Below, one piece after another: positions 25,027 through 31,896 of a stretch of DNA of 40,597 bases; the stretch's first letter is position 1, and the number at the start of each line of letters is the position of its first letter. Location of the stretch: the NCBI GenBank assembly GCA_012842745.1, contig DUSF01000027.1:1-40597 (forward strand), written 5' to 3'. The DNA is from Bacillus sp. (in: firmicutes). GTDB lineage: Bacteria; Bacillota; Bacilli; Bacillales; Bacillaceae_J. Made by a program: the position numbers and the translations under genes. The notes beneath the pieces are model-generated. The model was not told the DNA's origin, ran no database searches, and was given only the letters and a program-made list of their open reading frames with translations.

Positions 25027-25178
25027 ATACACAAATATTACAAGCGGTAATAGAAGTTGTATTTGGTAGTATTTTTGCATATTTGACTCCTGCTTTGTTT
25101 CTGCTAATGGTGGTGTTGTTTGGAGATAGGTTGGTTGGTTTGATTTATGATGCCGTTGTGAAACGCAGGTGGAATTGA
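25023..25178 (+). CDS. Small membrane protein (51 aa)
   Basis: ATG 25023 overlaps the adhesin stop (ATGA), with AAAGGGGGTAAG upstream. A long hydrophobic helix (IFAYLTPALFLLMVVLFG) and a basic end (VVKRRWN) again give the coat-like charge plan. Its stop shares a base with the next ATG. Probably a minor structural or assembly protein. Confidence 0.6.
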   Translation: MNTQILQAVIEVVFGSIFAYLTPALFLLMVVLFGDRLVGLIYDAVVKRRWN

Positions 25179-25669
25179 TGTTTTGGATGAGTTTAATGTT
25201 TGTTCCTGTGTTGGGGGCCGGGTTAATTAGCGACATGTTCAAACGTCTTTTTGATTTAATCTGGCAAGCTTTTGAATGGCTTGCTAGATTTATCAAGGCC
25301 GTGTTCCAAAAACTGATTGATATTTTAGTTGCTTTTTTTAGAACAATCTACATGCTAATTGAAGGGATTTTTTACTTTTTATATAAAATAGGTGTCGTTG
25401 CGGTTAAGATATTTGCAATATTTTTTGAACTTGGAAAATTAATTGTAGCTATTTTTGTTGGATTTGCAAAAACGTTAGCAAGTTTGTTTTATGTATCTAG
25501 TTCTAGTGGTGGAAATGGATACAGTGACATGCTAGGAAAGCTTGTAACGGTTGCAACGACAAATTTACAGCTTAATGTCATTGCTTATGTATTGTTGTTT
25601 TTAATTTGGTTCGTGTGGGTCATAACAGCAATGAAGTTAATTTCCTCTATTAGAGTGGGAGGAGATTGA
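25178..25669 (+). CDS. Polytopic membrane protein, pVI-like by position
   Basis: A 163-aa very hydrophobic protein with several helices (LIDILVAFFRTIYMLIEGIF, IFAIFFELGKLIVAIFVGFA, NVIAYVLLFLIWFVWVITAM). The gene follows the adhesin gene as gene VI follows gene III in Ff phages, where pVI holds pIII at the virion end. ATG 25178 overlaps the preceding stop; a GTG at 25169 is less likely. Sequence similarity to pVI is not visible by eye, so the assignment rests on order and hydrophobicity. Confidence 0.6.
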   Translation: MFWMSLMFVPVLGAGLISDMFKRLFDLIWQAFEWLARFIKAVFQKLIDILVAFFRTIYMLIEGIFYFLYKIGVVAVKIFAIFFELGKLIVAIFVGFAKTLASLFYVSSSSGGNGYSDMLGKLVTVATTNLQLNVIAYVLLFLIWFVWVITAMKLISSIRVGGD

Positions 25670-25670
25670 T

Positions 25671-26372
25671 TTGTATAAAAAAACAATTGCTTTGGTATTA
25701 ATTTTATTTTTAACCGTGACTTCTTTGACAGCATCGGCGGATTTAAACTATTTTGCTGTCGGTAATGGATCAAGGGCTAGTGTTCAAGATGCAAGTGGTA
25801 TAAATAAAGTTAGTTTTATAGCAAATTCTAACGATACAACAATCGACGTTTACACAAATGGAATTAAACATAGCACGGAAATCGCTTCTAGTGACAGTAC
25901 TAAATCATTATCATTTTCGGGAAATAGTACTAAATCTGTAGAACTGGAGATAAAAAGCGGTGGAAACCAAACAATGGTTTGGTATACATCGGCTGAATAC
26001 GGTGACGGATCAAAAGAATATTTTTCAACACCTAGTTTGCCACCGCCAAATCCTGACCCGCCACCAGTCAAAAAGAATGCATGTGGAAATCCGCGCTGGG
26101 ATAATCCTATTAAAAATTGGGTTGACGATATTTTTTGTCCTGTTATCACTTTTTTGGATTTAGCAAAGAAAAAGCTTGCGGATGTAAGATTAGTAACAGC
26201 ACAGGGTTTGAACATTGGACAGTATTTTAAAATATTTGGAGATTTGCCCGCGAGTTGGCAATTGGTCATTACAAGTTTACTACTAATGATCACAACGCTT
26301 GGAGGTCTGTTGATATTTAGATCAGCCATGAGAATTTATTACGCAATAAAAGAAGGAGTGAAATGGTGGTGA
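25671..26372 (+). CDS. Secreted, C-terminally anchored protein (233 aa)
   Basis: TTG 25671 after GGAGGAGA. A signal peptide (KKTIALVLILFLTVTSLTAS) is followed by a beta-rich, Ser/Asn-rich extracellular domain (to about residue 125), a Pro linker (PPPNPDPPPV), a small domain with two Cys (NACGNPRW, DDIFCPV), a helix, and a C-terminal membrane segment (LVITSLLLMITTLGGLLIF) with basic end. The plan matches a second pIII-like or spike protein. Confidence 0.65.
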   Translation: MYKKTIALVLILFLTVTSLTASADLNYFAVGNGSRASVQDASGINKVSFIANSNDTTIDVYTNGIKHSTEIASSDSTKSLSFSGNSTKSVELEIKSGGNQTMVWYTSAEYGDGSKEYFSTPSLPPPNPDPPPVKKNACGNPRWDNPIKNWVDDIFCPVITFLDLAKKKLADVRLVTAQGLNIGQYFKIFGDLPASWQLVITSLLLMITTLGGLLIFRSAMRIYYAIKEGVKWW

Positions 26373-26376
26373 GGAC

Positions 26377-26511
26377 ATGGAAGATGTTTTTATGTACATG
26401 TATTTGTTCGGACTAGGGATTTCGCTTGGGATTGGAACAACAGTCTTTATCGGCTGGCAGCTCGTTAAGCGAAGTAAAAGAAAAGCGATGAAAAATAAAT
26501 CTATTGTGTGA
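26377..26511 (+). CDS. Small membrane protein (44 aa)
   Basis: ATG 26377 with GGTGGTGAGG upstream. One membrane helix (GLGISLGIGTTVFIGWQLV) and a very basic tail (KRSKRKAMKNKS). Probably a minor coat or assembly protein of the module; no family recognised. Confidence 0.55.
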   Translation: MEDVFMYMYLFGLGISLGIGTTVFIGWQLVKRSKRKAMKNKSIV

Positions 26512-26521
26512 GGTGTAGTAC

Positions 26522-26920
26522 ATGTTTTTTAATCGTAAGAAAAAAGATGAAATCTTTCCTGAGACAAATGATATTCTCATAATTTTTGACGATGAGAAAA
26601 AGACTAGCGAGATTCATAGGATTAATGAATTTACGGAAGAAAGTGCTATTGTAACAGGTAAATATAATGTGCCAATTCTAGATTGTGAAATTACAAACAG
26701 CGATGAGGGCCGGAATTTCTTTTACAGGGCACCGTCGCAAATGGTGGAAGAAACGAAACGACTTGCACAATTAGAAAAATCAATTGTCTTGACTCAAATT
26801 ACAAATTATAAACCTGTCGAAGATACGCAAAAAGGAGATTTAACAAAACTATTTTTAATCATCACAATCATGTTAGCATTTATTGTTTTTGGAATATCAA
26901 GTTGCTCAGGAGGAGCTTAA
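26522..26920 (+). CDS. Membrane-anchored cytoplasmic protein (132 aa)
   Basis: ATG 26522 after GAGGTGTAGTAC. A soluble N-terminal domain of about 108 residues starting FNRKKKDEIFPETNDILIIF is followed by a C-terminal helix (LFLIITIMLAFIVFGISSCS). The basic N terminus suggests that the domain is cytoplasmic. It lies upstream of the ATPase gene and could anchor that enzyme, which lacks a membrane helix of its own; that is an inference. Confidence 0.6.
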   Translation: MFFNRKKKDEIFPETNDILIIFDDEKKTSEIHRINEFTEESAIVTGKYNVPILDCEITNSDEGRNFFYRAPSQMVEETKRLAQLEKSIVLTQITNYKPVEDTQKGDLTKLFLIITIMLAFIVFGISSCSGGA

Positions 26921-26922
26921 TC

Positions 26923-27180
26923 ATGAATAAAAACATAGACCAAAGACTATTTCCAAGTTCCGAAGTGGAACTAAATTTTAAATTTAAAAAAGAACAAATG
27001 GTCGGATATTTGCTCTTTGAGATTAAGGGAATTGTGGATTCAATGGAAGACTTTGCTAGATACGAGGACGTATTTGAACATCCAACACTTGATCGTTTAA
27101 AAAATAAAGTTAATGCAGCGGTTGAATGTTTTATAAGTGCCGGAGAAATCGATTCTAACGAAATTAACTTTGAAAAGTAA
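26923..27180 (+). CDS. Hypothetical soluble protein (85 aa)
   Basis: ATG 26923 directly after the preceding stop, with AGGAGGAGC upstream. The product (MNKNIDQRLFPSSEVELNFK...) is helical and acidic with no membrane segment. Function unknown. It is in the run of closely spaced genes leading to the ATPase. Confidence 0.6.
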   Translation: MNKNIDQRLFPSSEVELNFKFKKEQMVGYLLFEIKGIVDSMEDFARYEDVFEHPTLDRLKNKVNAAVECFISAGEIDSNEINFEK

Positions 27181-27197
27181 AGGGGTTGTACAGTTAA

Positions 27198-27545
27198 ATG
27201 CAAAATTCAAACGCTGATAAACTCCAATCAGTTATAACAGATAATTTATTTCCAGAAGTGCAGCATATTTCAGATGTAAAGCAAGTACTAGAAGAAATGA
27301 AAACAAAAGCGCAGGAGCTACGATCTGAGCAAATTCGGGCGATCCTCCTGCTGAGACAAATGGGAGAAAACAAATATTTGCATGGTGATAAAAATCCGTA
27401 TGACGGCATCATCAAATTTATCATGGAAGGTAAAGTTCTCGTTGCTGAACCGGGATTCTATATTGACGTAATTGAAGCGTTAATTCCAAAACCGCCTAAG
27501 CCTATTATTATGGCTGAGAAGATGGAGAAAGGGGGCAAACGGTAA
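27198..27545 (+). CDS. Hypothetical soluble protein (115 aa)
   Basis: ATG 27198 with AAAGGGG 11 bases upstream. Helical N-terminal half (VKQVLEEMKTKAQELRSEQI), then a winged-helix-like segment (IIKFIMEGKVLVAEPGFYID). Its stop TAA overlaps the ATG of the ATPase gene, so the two are translationally coupled and probably work together. No family recognised. Confidence 0.6.
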   Translation: MQNSNADKLQSVITDNLFPEVQHISDVKQVLEEMKTKAQELRSEQIRAILLLRQMGENKYLHGDKNPYDGIIKFIMEGKVLVAEPGFYIDVIEALIPKPPKPIIMAEKMEKGGKR

Positions 27546-28222
27546 TGCCTTTTCACGTATTTGTACAAGGTGGTCTAGGAACTGGAAAAACATTTTTAAT
27601 GACACTACTCGCACATCATTGGAGAGAACGAGTTAGACAGCAAGGTGGAGAAATAAAACTTTTTAGTAATTACGAGATGAAAGATGCTCACCAAATGGAT
27701 CACTATACAGACTGGTACGAAGTGGCAAAAGCGCAAGGTAGTATTTGCTGCTGGGATGAAGCACAAATGGCCTTTGACAGTAGACAAGCATTAAAAGCAA
27801 CACAAGTTTATGCCACTCAATTATTAATGTTCGTCCGGAAAATGAAAAGTGTACAGTTTTATGCAAGTCCCTCGATATTGAATGTTGATTCGCGTATTAG
27901 GCAAGTGGTCGAAGTGCTTATAAACGCAAGGAGTAATGGTAAAAAAGGAATAGCATTTGATTTTTACGACTATCAAGCGAAGCAATTCGGGGCAAACGGC
28001 AAGTACTTGCATACACAATTTATACCTCAATGGAAAGTAAATAAAATCTTTCAGCTTGAATTGTATGATTCGTATGCAATGGTGCAAGGTTTTCCACTGC
28101 CGGAAACACCTAGACAGGCTAAAGATTTTTTTGAAAAACTTGAAGAAATTCATAATCAAGCCCGTGGGAAAGTTATTTATGAAGCAAGAATGGATGAAAA
28201 AAACGAGGTGTCGGTAATATGA
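27545..28222 (+). CDS. Zot/pI-like P-loop ATPase (filamentous phage assembly)
   Basis: A 225-aa ATPase. Walker A GGLGTGKT is at residues 9-16, a hydrophobic Walker B with Asp-Glu (ICCWDEAQ) at about 67-74, and a region FVRKMKSVQFYASPSILNVD with RIRQVVEVL at about 97-125 resembles the sensor region of Zot/pI proteins. The C-terminal part (160-225) has no membrane helix, whereas Ff pI has one, so it would act with a separate anchor. In inoviruses this enzyme drives coat assembly and export at the membrane. Alternatives are a packaging ATPase of another small virus, but no jelly-roll capsid gene is present. RBS AAAGGGGGC. Confidence 0.72.
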   Translation: MPFHVFVQGGLGTGKTFLMTLLAHHWRERVRQQGGEIKLFSNYEMKDAHQMDHYTDWYEVAKAQGSICCWDEAQMAFDSRQALKATQVYATQLLMFVRKMKSVQFYASPSILNVDSRIRQVVEVLINARSNGKKGIAFDFYDYQAKQFGANGKYLHTQFIPQWKVNKIFQLELYDSYAMVQGFPLPETPRQAKDFFEKLEEIHNQARGKVIYEARMDEKNEVSVI

Positions 28223-28560
28223 TGAACATTTCTGTTGTTCCTAAAAAGTTTTCAGAGAACGATCCTCGTAGTTTACCGTATCATTTTCCAAACTTTCCGA
28301 TTGTTAAATATGCAAAAATTATGAATGAATACAACTACTATTATGCTCTAAAAGCAGCTGAAGAAGTTGCAAATAAAAACGGCTTTTTCTTGCTGCCTAC
28401 CAGCTGCATGCACTGGCAGCGCAAGGCAAAATTTACTGAAATGAATCGTAAAATAAAAGTTGGGAACTACACATTTTTTATGATGCGTGAAAACGAATTA
28501 ACTGAAAGTGAACGACAAAAACTAGAAAGATATTTAGAAGAATTAAACGAATCAGCGTAA
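28219..28560 (+). CDS. Hypothetical protein overlapping the ATPase gene (113 aa)
   Basis: ATG 28219 overlaps the ATPase stop (ATGA), so it is co-translated. Soluble, aromatic-rich (YAKIMNEYNYYYALKAAEEV), with a helical charged C terminus (ESERQKLERYLEELNESA). No recognised motif. Likely an assembly partner by coupling. Confidence 0.6.
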   Translation: MMNISVVPKKFSENDPRSLPYHFPNFPIVKYAKIMNEYNYYYALKAAEEVANKNGFFLLPTSCMHWQRKAKFTEMNRKIKVGNYTFFMMRENELTESERQKLERYLEELNESA

Positions 28561-28665
28561 AACGCATTTAAAGGCTTATAGTAAGATTTTTCAATGTTCT
28601 AGACCCTTTTTATTAATTTGTTTCGAAATAGCCCATAGAAGCGAAAATAAGAGGAGGTTTTTCCT

Positions 28666-29031
28666 GTGAAATTAACTTTATCAAGCGAAGAATTGGCTGT
28701 ACTTTTTACTCATATAAGTTTAATGAAAAAAAGCATTAAAAAGGGCTTTAAAAAGACATATAAAGGTGATTGGGAAGAAAAATATACTGACTATTTATCT
28801 GTTATTAAAGTTTTAGAGGATTTAATGAAAAATGAAGAAATTGAACAGGACTTTTATGATATTAGCTTAGCAGCTGAAAAATTTACAATGCTGCATAGCT
28901 TTATAAATTTCTATGTGAATGAGCTTAACAAGAAAGAGAATAACAAGGATAAGTTAAAACACGAAACAATTAAACTTATGGCAATATTAGAAAGTATTCA
29001 GATGAAAACAAACAAATTGGCTGCTAGTTAA
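28666..29031 (+). CDS. Hypothetical helical protein (121 aa)
   Basis: GTG 28666 with AAGAGGAGG upstream. All-helical, Lys/Glu-rich (SLMKKSIKKGFKKTYKGDWE), with no membrane helix. It resembles small cytoplasmic phage proteins of unknown function. The 105-bp gap before it shows no clear terminator. Confidence 0.6.
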   Translation: MKLTLSSEELAVLFTHISLMKKSIKKGFKKTYKGDWEEKYTDYLSVIKVLEDLMKNEEIEQDFYDISLAAEKFTMLHSFINFYVNELNKKENNKDKLKHETIKLMAILESIQMKTNKLAAS

Positions 29032-29070
29032 TACAAAAATAAATTTAAAATTCGAATTGGAGTTTTTAAA

Positions 29071-29352
29071 ATGATTGATTTTTCAGGTTTAACATTGTCG
29101 TTTAATGTGAATGAACTACTTAAAGCATCAATGAATTTAATCATGATTGTCAGCCCATTTGTACTTTTGGGAATTGCTTTAATGTTCTCTAAAGAAATTA
29201 TGTTTTTTCTAAAGACTTTAGTGATTAGGGAACAATATAGAAAAGACTTTATGAAAAACGATTGGAAAACAGGTGAAAAAAAATGGACTAGAAGGGATAG
29301 CGTAAGTATGGCTTGGAATGCAAGCAAATATAAAAGGTTTGGGAGAAGATAA
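29071..29352 (+). CDS. Second coat-like protein with an extended basic C terminus (93 aa)
   Basis: Residues 1-50 parallel the coat candidate: IDFSGLTLSFNVNELLK against IDFSGVTMPFSANDLLN, then a membrane helix VSPFVLLGIALMF. After the helix comes a 40-residue basic extension (KDFMKNDWKTGEKKWTRRD and KYKRFGRR) that the main coat lacks. It could be an end-cap, DNA-binding or packaging variant of the coat. RBS TTGGAG before ATG 29071. Confidence 0.65.
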   Translation: MIDFSGLTLSFNVNELLKASMNLIMIVSPFVLLGIALMFSKEIMFFLKTLVIREQYRKDFMKNDWKTGEKKWTRRDSVSMAWNASKYKRFGRR

Positions 29353-29398
29353 ACAAAAAAATAACGAAAGCCAGAATAGATGTCTTTGGAGGTGTATT

Positions 29399-29740
29399 AT
29401 GAAAAAATGGAAAGAACGAATCAAATTTTTATTTAATTTTGATGAGCTTCGTTTTGTCTTTGATAAAATTATCTTGATGTTGTATTTTTTATTTGGTGGG
29501 GCTGTAGGCGGTTTAACAACCATCTTTACTTTAAAAGATGTATTAAACATCAATATTGATGAAAAATTTATTGCATTTACAATTGACGCTGTAGTAAGTT
29601 CATCGGTTCAAATATATATTATATTAGCATTTACAATGCTTGCTATTGTGTTAATATTCAGAGTGCTATTTTTAGGAATCGGAAAATTAATTGAATCAAT
29701 GATTAATAAAAAACAAGTAAAAGAGGATGCTAGTTTATAG
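29399..29740 (+). CDS. Membrane protein with two helices (113 aa)
   Basis: ATG 29399 after TTTGGAGGTG. Two membrane segments (IILMLYFLFGGAVGGLTTIF and IYIILAFTMLAIVLIFRVLF) separated by a short loop; basic N terminus. Last rightward gene of the module, ending at a bidirectional terminator. The frame is open upstream to 29318 without a site. Confidence 0.6.
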   Translation: MKKWKERIKFLFNFDELRFVFDKIILMLYFLFGGAVGGLTTIFTLKDVLNINIDEKFIAFTIDAVVSSSVQIYIILAFTMLAIVLIFRVLFLGIGKLIESMINKKQVKEDASL

Positions 29741-29754
29741 CAGCCTCTTTTCTT
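29723..29754. terminator. Bidirectional terminator at the junction of module and right arm
   Basis: GAGGATGCTA (29723-29732) pairs with TAGCAGCCTC (29738-29747), one mismatch, with T runs on both strands. It overlaps the ends of both convergent genes. Confidence 0.75.
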
Positions 29755-30296
29755 TCGTTTAAATATCTGTAAAACGTGGTTTTCCCGATTCCAGTAGCTT
29801 CAGATATTTCTTTAATAGAATATTCTTTACTATCGTACATTCTGTATGCCATTTCAAGTTTTTTAGGACTCTTTTTAGGTCGCCCACCATTCCTTCCTCT
29901 AGCTCTTGCAGCTTCCAGACCGCTTTTTGTACGCTCACTGATAATATCTCTATCTAATTCGGCAATACTAGCCATTATTTTAAAAATAAATTTACCCATA
30001 GCCGTTGAAGTATCAATATTTTCGTGTATTGATACAAAGTCAATTTGGTTTTGCTGAAAATATTCCATCAACTCTATTAAATGTTTCGTGCTTCTACTTA
30101 TGCGATCCAACTTATAAACTACAACTTTGTCACCAGGTCGAAGGTAGTTAAACATTTCCTCCAGCTGGGGGCGATCTTTGCGCGTTCCTGTTATCTTTTC
30201 TTCGAAAATTCGCCAACATCCGTACTTTTCTAGTGCATCGATCTGCATTTCTAGTTTTTGGTCTTGGGTGCTAACGCGGGCATAGCCGAAAATCAT
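29730..30296 (-). CDS. Small serine recombinase (resolvase/invertase family)
   Basis: A 188-aa protein of the Hin/Gin/Tn3-resolvase type: nucleophile Ser9 in YARVSTQDQ, YKLDRISR, the helix E region ending RARGRNGGRPKK, and a C-terminal helix-turn-helix YSIKEISEATGIGKTTFYRY. It differs from the large integrase at the left end. No paired inverted repeat that it might invert is obvious, so resolution of dimers or simple past acquisition are equally possible. ATG 30296 is preceded by AAAGGAGTG at good spacing. Confidence 0.92.
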   Translation of the reverse strand: MIFGYARVSTQDQKLEMQIDALEKYGCWRIFEEKITGTRKDRPQLEEMFNYLRPGDKVVVYKLDRISRSTKHLIELMEYFQQNQIDFVSIHENIDTSTAMGKFIFKIMASIAELDRDIISERTKSGLEAARARGRNGGRPKKSPKKLEMAYRMYDSKEYSIKEISEATGIGKTTFYRYLNERKEAAIN

Positions 30297-30300
30297 GTAA

Positions 30301-30609
30301 TCACTCCTTTGTTAATAAATGTTGATATAGGGTTTTGATTAAATTCTCCAAAATATTTTTATCTATTGATTTATCAAATCCTTCAACTTCAACAAAACCA
30401 TGCCATTCTATAATTCTTCTAATCTTATTCAAAGATAATGTAACCGAAACAATGGCAGAAATATCATCTTCATTGCTATTTGGATGAGTTCCGTAGTAAT
30501 CTTCATCGCTTAAAACAACAAAATACGAACATGGAATACAAACACTATCATCATTCAAATAATCGGTCATTTCATATTGTTCCCTACCACATTTTATGCA
30601 TTTCGCCAA
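30301..30609 (-). CDS. Zinc-ribbon protein upstream of the resolvase
   Basis: About 102 aa. The N terminus (MAKCIKCGREQYEM) and CIPC form a two-CxxC zinc-binding unit; the rest is mixed. TTG 30609 has GGAG nine bases upstream and gives the usual MAKC-type beginning; ATG codons at 30615-30624 are alternatives. It shares a transcript with the resolvase gene, 4 bp away. Confidence 0.65.
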   Translation of the reverse strand: MAKCIKCGREQYEMTDYLNDDSVCIPCSYFVVLSDEDYYGTHPNSNEDDISAIVSVTLSLNKIRRIIEWHGFVEVEGFDKSIDKNILENLIKTLYQHLLTKE

Positions 30610-30629
30610 AGTCATCATCTCCATTAATT

Positions 30630-30659
30630 AAGAATGAATGTTCTTATTTAATTATACCA
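30630..30659 (-). promoter_or_regulatory. Extended -10 promoter and dyad before the resolvase operon
   Basis: Read leftward, TTGGTATAAT (about 30651-30660) is an extended -10. Just downstream lies AAGAATGAATGTTCTT (30630-30645), an imperfect dyad that could be an operator; it is at best a weak LexA-like match. The rest of the 30660-30783 gap shows no gene. Confidence 0.4.
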
Positions 30660-30783
30660 AAAAGGGGTAATTGAAATCTATTAGGAACTTTGATTTGGTA
30701 AAGGTTTTTGGGCCTATTTTAAATTTGTTTTTCATTCTATATAACCAAATTTCTAAAAGTTTATAAAATGGTCGTTTACGGGA

Positions 30784-30817
30784 ATAAAAATGCCCCTCTA
30801 CTCGTTTGAGTGAGGGG
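30784..30817 (-). terminator. Intrinsic terminator of the 30832-31080 gene
   Basis: On the minus strand CCCCTCACTC (30817-30808) pairs with GAGTAGAGGGG (30803-30793), one bulge, followed by CATTTTTATT. Confidence 0.75.
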
Positions 30818-30831
30818 TAATATTGTTATCT

Positions 30832-31080
30832 TTAAACGATTTTACAAAAAAGTTCTATTACTTGGTTTCTGTCGTTCCAATCTGGTGTATTTCCGTCAAT
30901 CTGTTTAACAAAAACAGATGAATTATTTTCTGTTTGATACTCGTTAACAACTTCTTCGCCGTTGTCTGTATTGAAAGTCCAAGTTTTGTAGACATCTTCC
31001 AGTTTGTGTTGATGATGTTCTATATTTGTCATTCTAGCATTGTTTCCTACCCAGTTTTCAATTGTTTTGATAATATTCAT
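30832..31080 (-). CDS. Hypothetical protein (82 aa)
   Basis: ATG 31080 with AAAGGGG upstream. Soluble, mixed protein (MNIIKTIENWVGNNARMTNI..., then QIDGNTPDWNDRNQVIELFC). No family recognised. The leader AAAGGGGCAATGAGAA is nearly identical to that of the next gene at 31483, suggesting duplicated or shared translation signals. Confidence 0.6.
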   Translation of the reverse strand: MNIIKTIENWVGNNARMTNIEHHQHKLEDVYKTWTFNTDNGEEVVNEYQTENNSSVFVKQIDGNTPDWNDRNQVIELFCKIV

Positions 31081-31126
31081 TTCTCATTGCCCCTTTATTT
31101 TGTAATTTTGTAGTTGGTAATCGTTA

Positions 31127-31483
31127 TTAAGCGGTTACTAGGTCATAACGTTTTTTAAATTCTTTAAATAAATCAAAGTCAAAGCAATGATTTCTATTTT
31201 CTATTCGTAAAAATCCTTCTGGTGAAATTTCGAATTTCTTGTTATTGATAATTGCATCAATAACTGCTGAAAATGTCGGACTACTGAAAAAAGATGTTTC
31301 GCAAAATTGATATTCGTAATAGTAGCCGATTGTTTTATAACTTTCTGTTCTCACAGCAAATTCGTAATCTGCATTTTGCTCAATTTTGTACATAGGACTT
31401 GATTTTTCAAGAGTGATAATAAGACCTAATTGTTTTATTAAACTTCTTGCATCTTTTTTGTTCATTTCTAAATTTTTAAACAT
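31127..31483 (-). CDS. Hypothetical protein (118 aa)
   Basis: ATG 31483 with AAAGGGGAAATGAGAA upstream. Mixed alpha/beta with a Tyr/Phe-rich middle (KTIGYYYEYQFCETSFFSSP). No signal or membrane segment. Function unknown. Its upstream region contains the structured element at 31546-31634. Confidence 0.6.
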   Translation of the reverse strand: MFKNLEMNKKDARSLIKQLGLIITLEKSSPMYKIEQNADYEFAVRTESYKTIGYYYEYQFCETSFFSSPTFSAVIDAIINNKKFEISPEGFLRIENRNHCFDFDLFKEFKKRYDLVTA

Positions 31484-31496
31484 TTCTCATTTCCCC

Positions 31497-31640
31497 TTTA
31501 CTTTTTAATTAAAAATAGATATATTAGCTACATAATAGTCTTTACAAAGAGTATCTACTAGGGGATTGGAAGATTATTTTAATCTTTGTTTAAAGTCTTT
31601 AATGACTTTGAATATGCCCCGCCAGATACTCTTTTTTATT
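31497..31640 (+). ncRNA. Candidate structured small RNA with its own promoter and terminator
   Basis: A promoter-like TTTACT (31497-31502), 17 bp, TATATT (31520-31525) would start RNA near 31532. The following 100 nt fold into a three-way junction: closing stem AAAGAGTATCT (31546-31556) with AGATACTCTTT (31624-31634), GGGG (31561-31564) with CCCC (31617-31620), and two hairpins AAGATT/AATCTT (31570-31586) and AAAGTC/GACTTT (31592-31609). A T run (31632-31637) follows. All pairings are exact. It is in a gap between two leftward genes, so a plus-strand RNA would be independent of them. A structured DNA site is the alternative. Confidence 0.4.
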
Positions 31641-31896
31641 TTGTAGATTCGTAATGCTCTTTAAAGTAGTCTTGGCATTTCTTACAATAACTAGCACTCA
31701 CTTTACTTTTAAACGGTGATATAGCAACATTCATTTCACCGCCGCACTGGGGACAAAGCCCTTTCTTTGCTCTCTTTTTGTACAAGCGGCGTTTGTTTTC
31801 ACGCCACTTGCATTTGTCAGAGCAGTATTTTTGAAATGCTATCTTCGGTTCGAAACGGTTGTTGCAATCGCTGGCAGCGCAGATGATTTTAGTCAT
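31636..31896 (-). CDS. Small zinc-finger protein (86 aa)
   Basis: ATG 31896 overlaps the end of the upstream gene. It has many cysteines: CAASDC, CSDKC, CPQC and CKKC, forming probably two zinc-binding units, with a basic KRRLYKKRAKKG between them, so DNA or RNA binding is likely. The N-terminal part looks like a CGNR/DUF-type small finger. Not recognised further. Confidence 0.65.
   Translation of the reverse strand: MTKIICAASDCNNRFEPKIAFQKYCSDKCKWRENKRRLYKKRAKKGLCPQCGGEMNVAISPFKSKVSASYCKKCQDYFKEHYESTK

Noticed and set aside
24546-25034. Leftward 162-codon frame opposite the adhesin C terminus
   Set aside because: No start signal, and the rightward frame has clear domains.
25850-26329. Leftward 159-codon frame opposite the secreted 233-aa protein
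   Set aside because: The rightward frame has a signal peptide, linker and anchor; the leftward one has neither a motif nor an RBS.
20472-28560. Tectivirus-like module
   Set aside because: The ATPase size would fit a tectiviral packaging ATPase, but there is no candidate double jelly-roll capsid; the larger proteins have signal peptides, Pro/Gly linkers or FN3 domains.
30630-30645. LexA box before the resolvase operon
   Set aside because: The dyad AAGAATGAATGTTCTT has GAAC-like halves but misses consensus positions; recorded only as a generic dyad.
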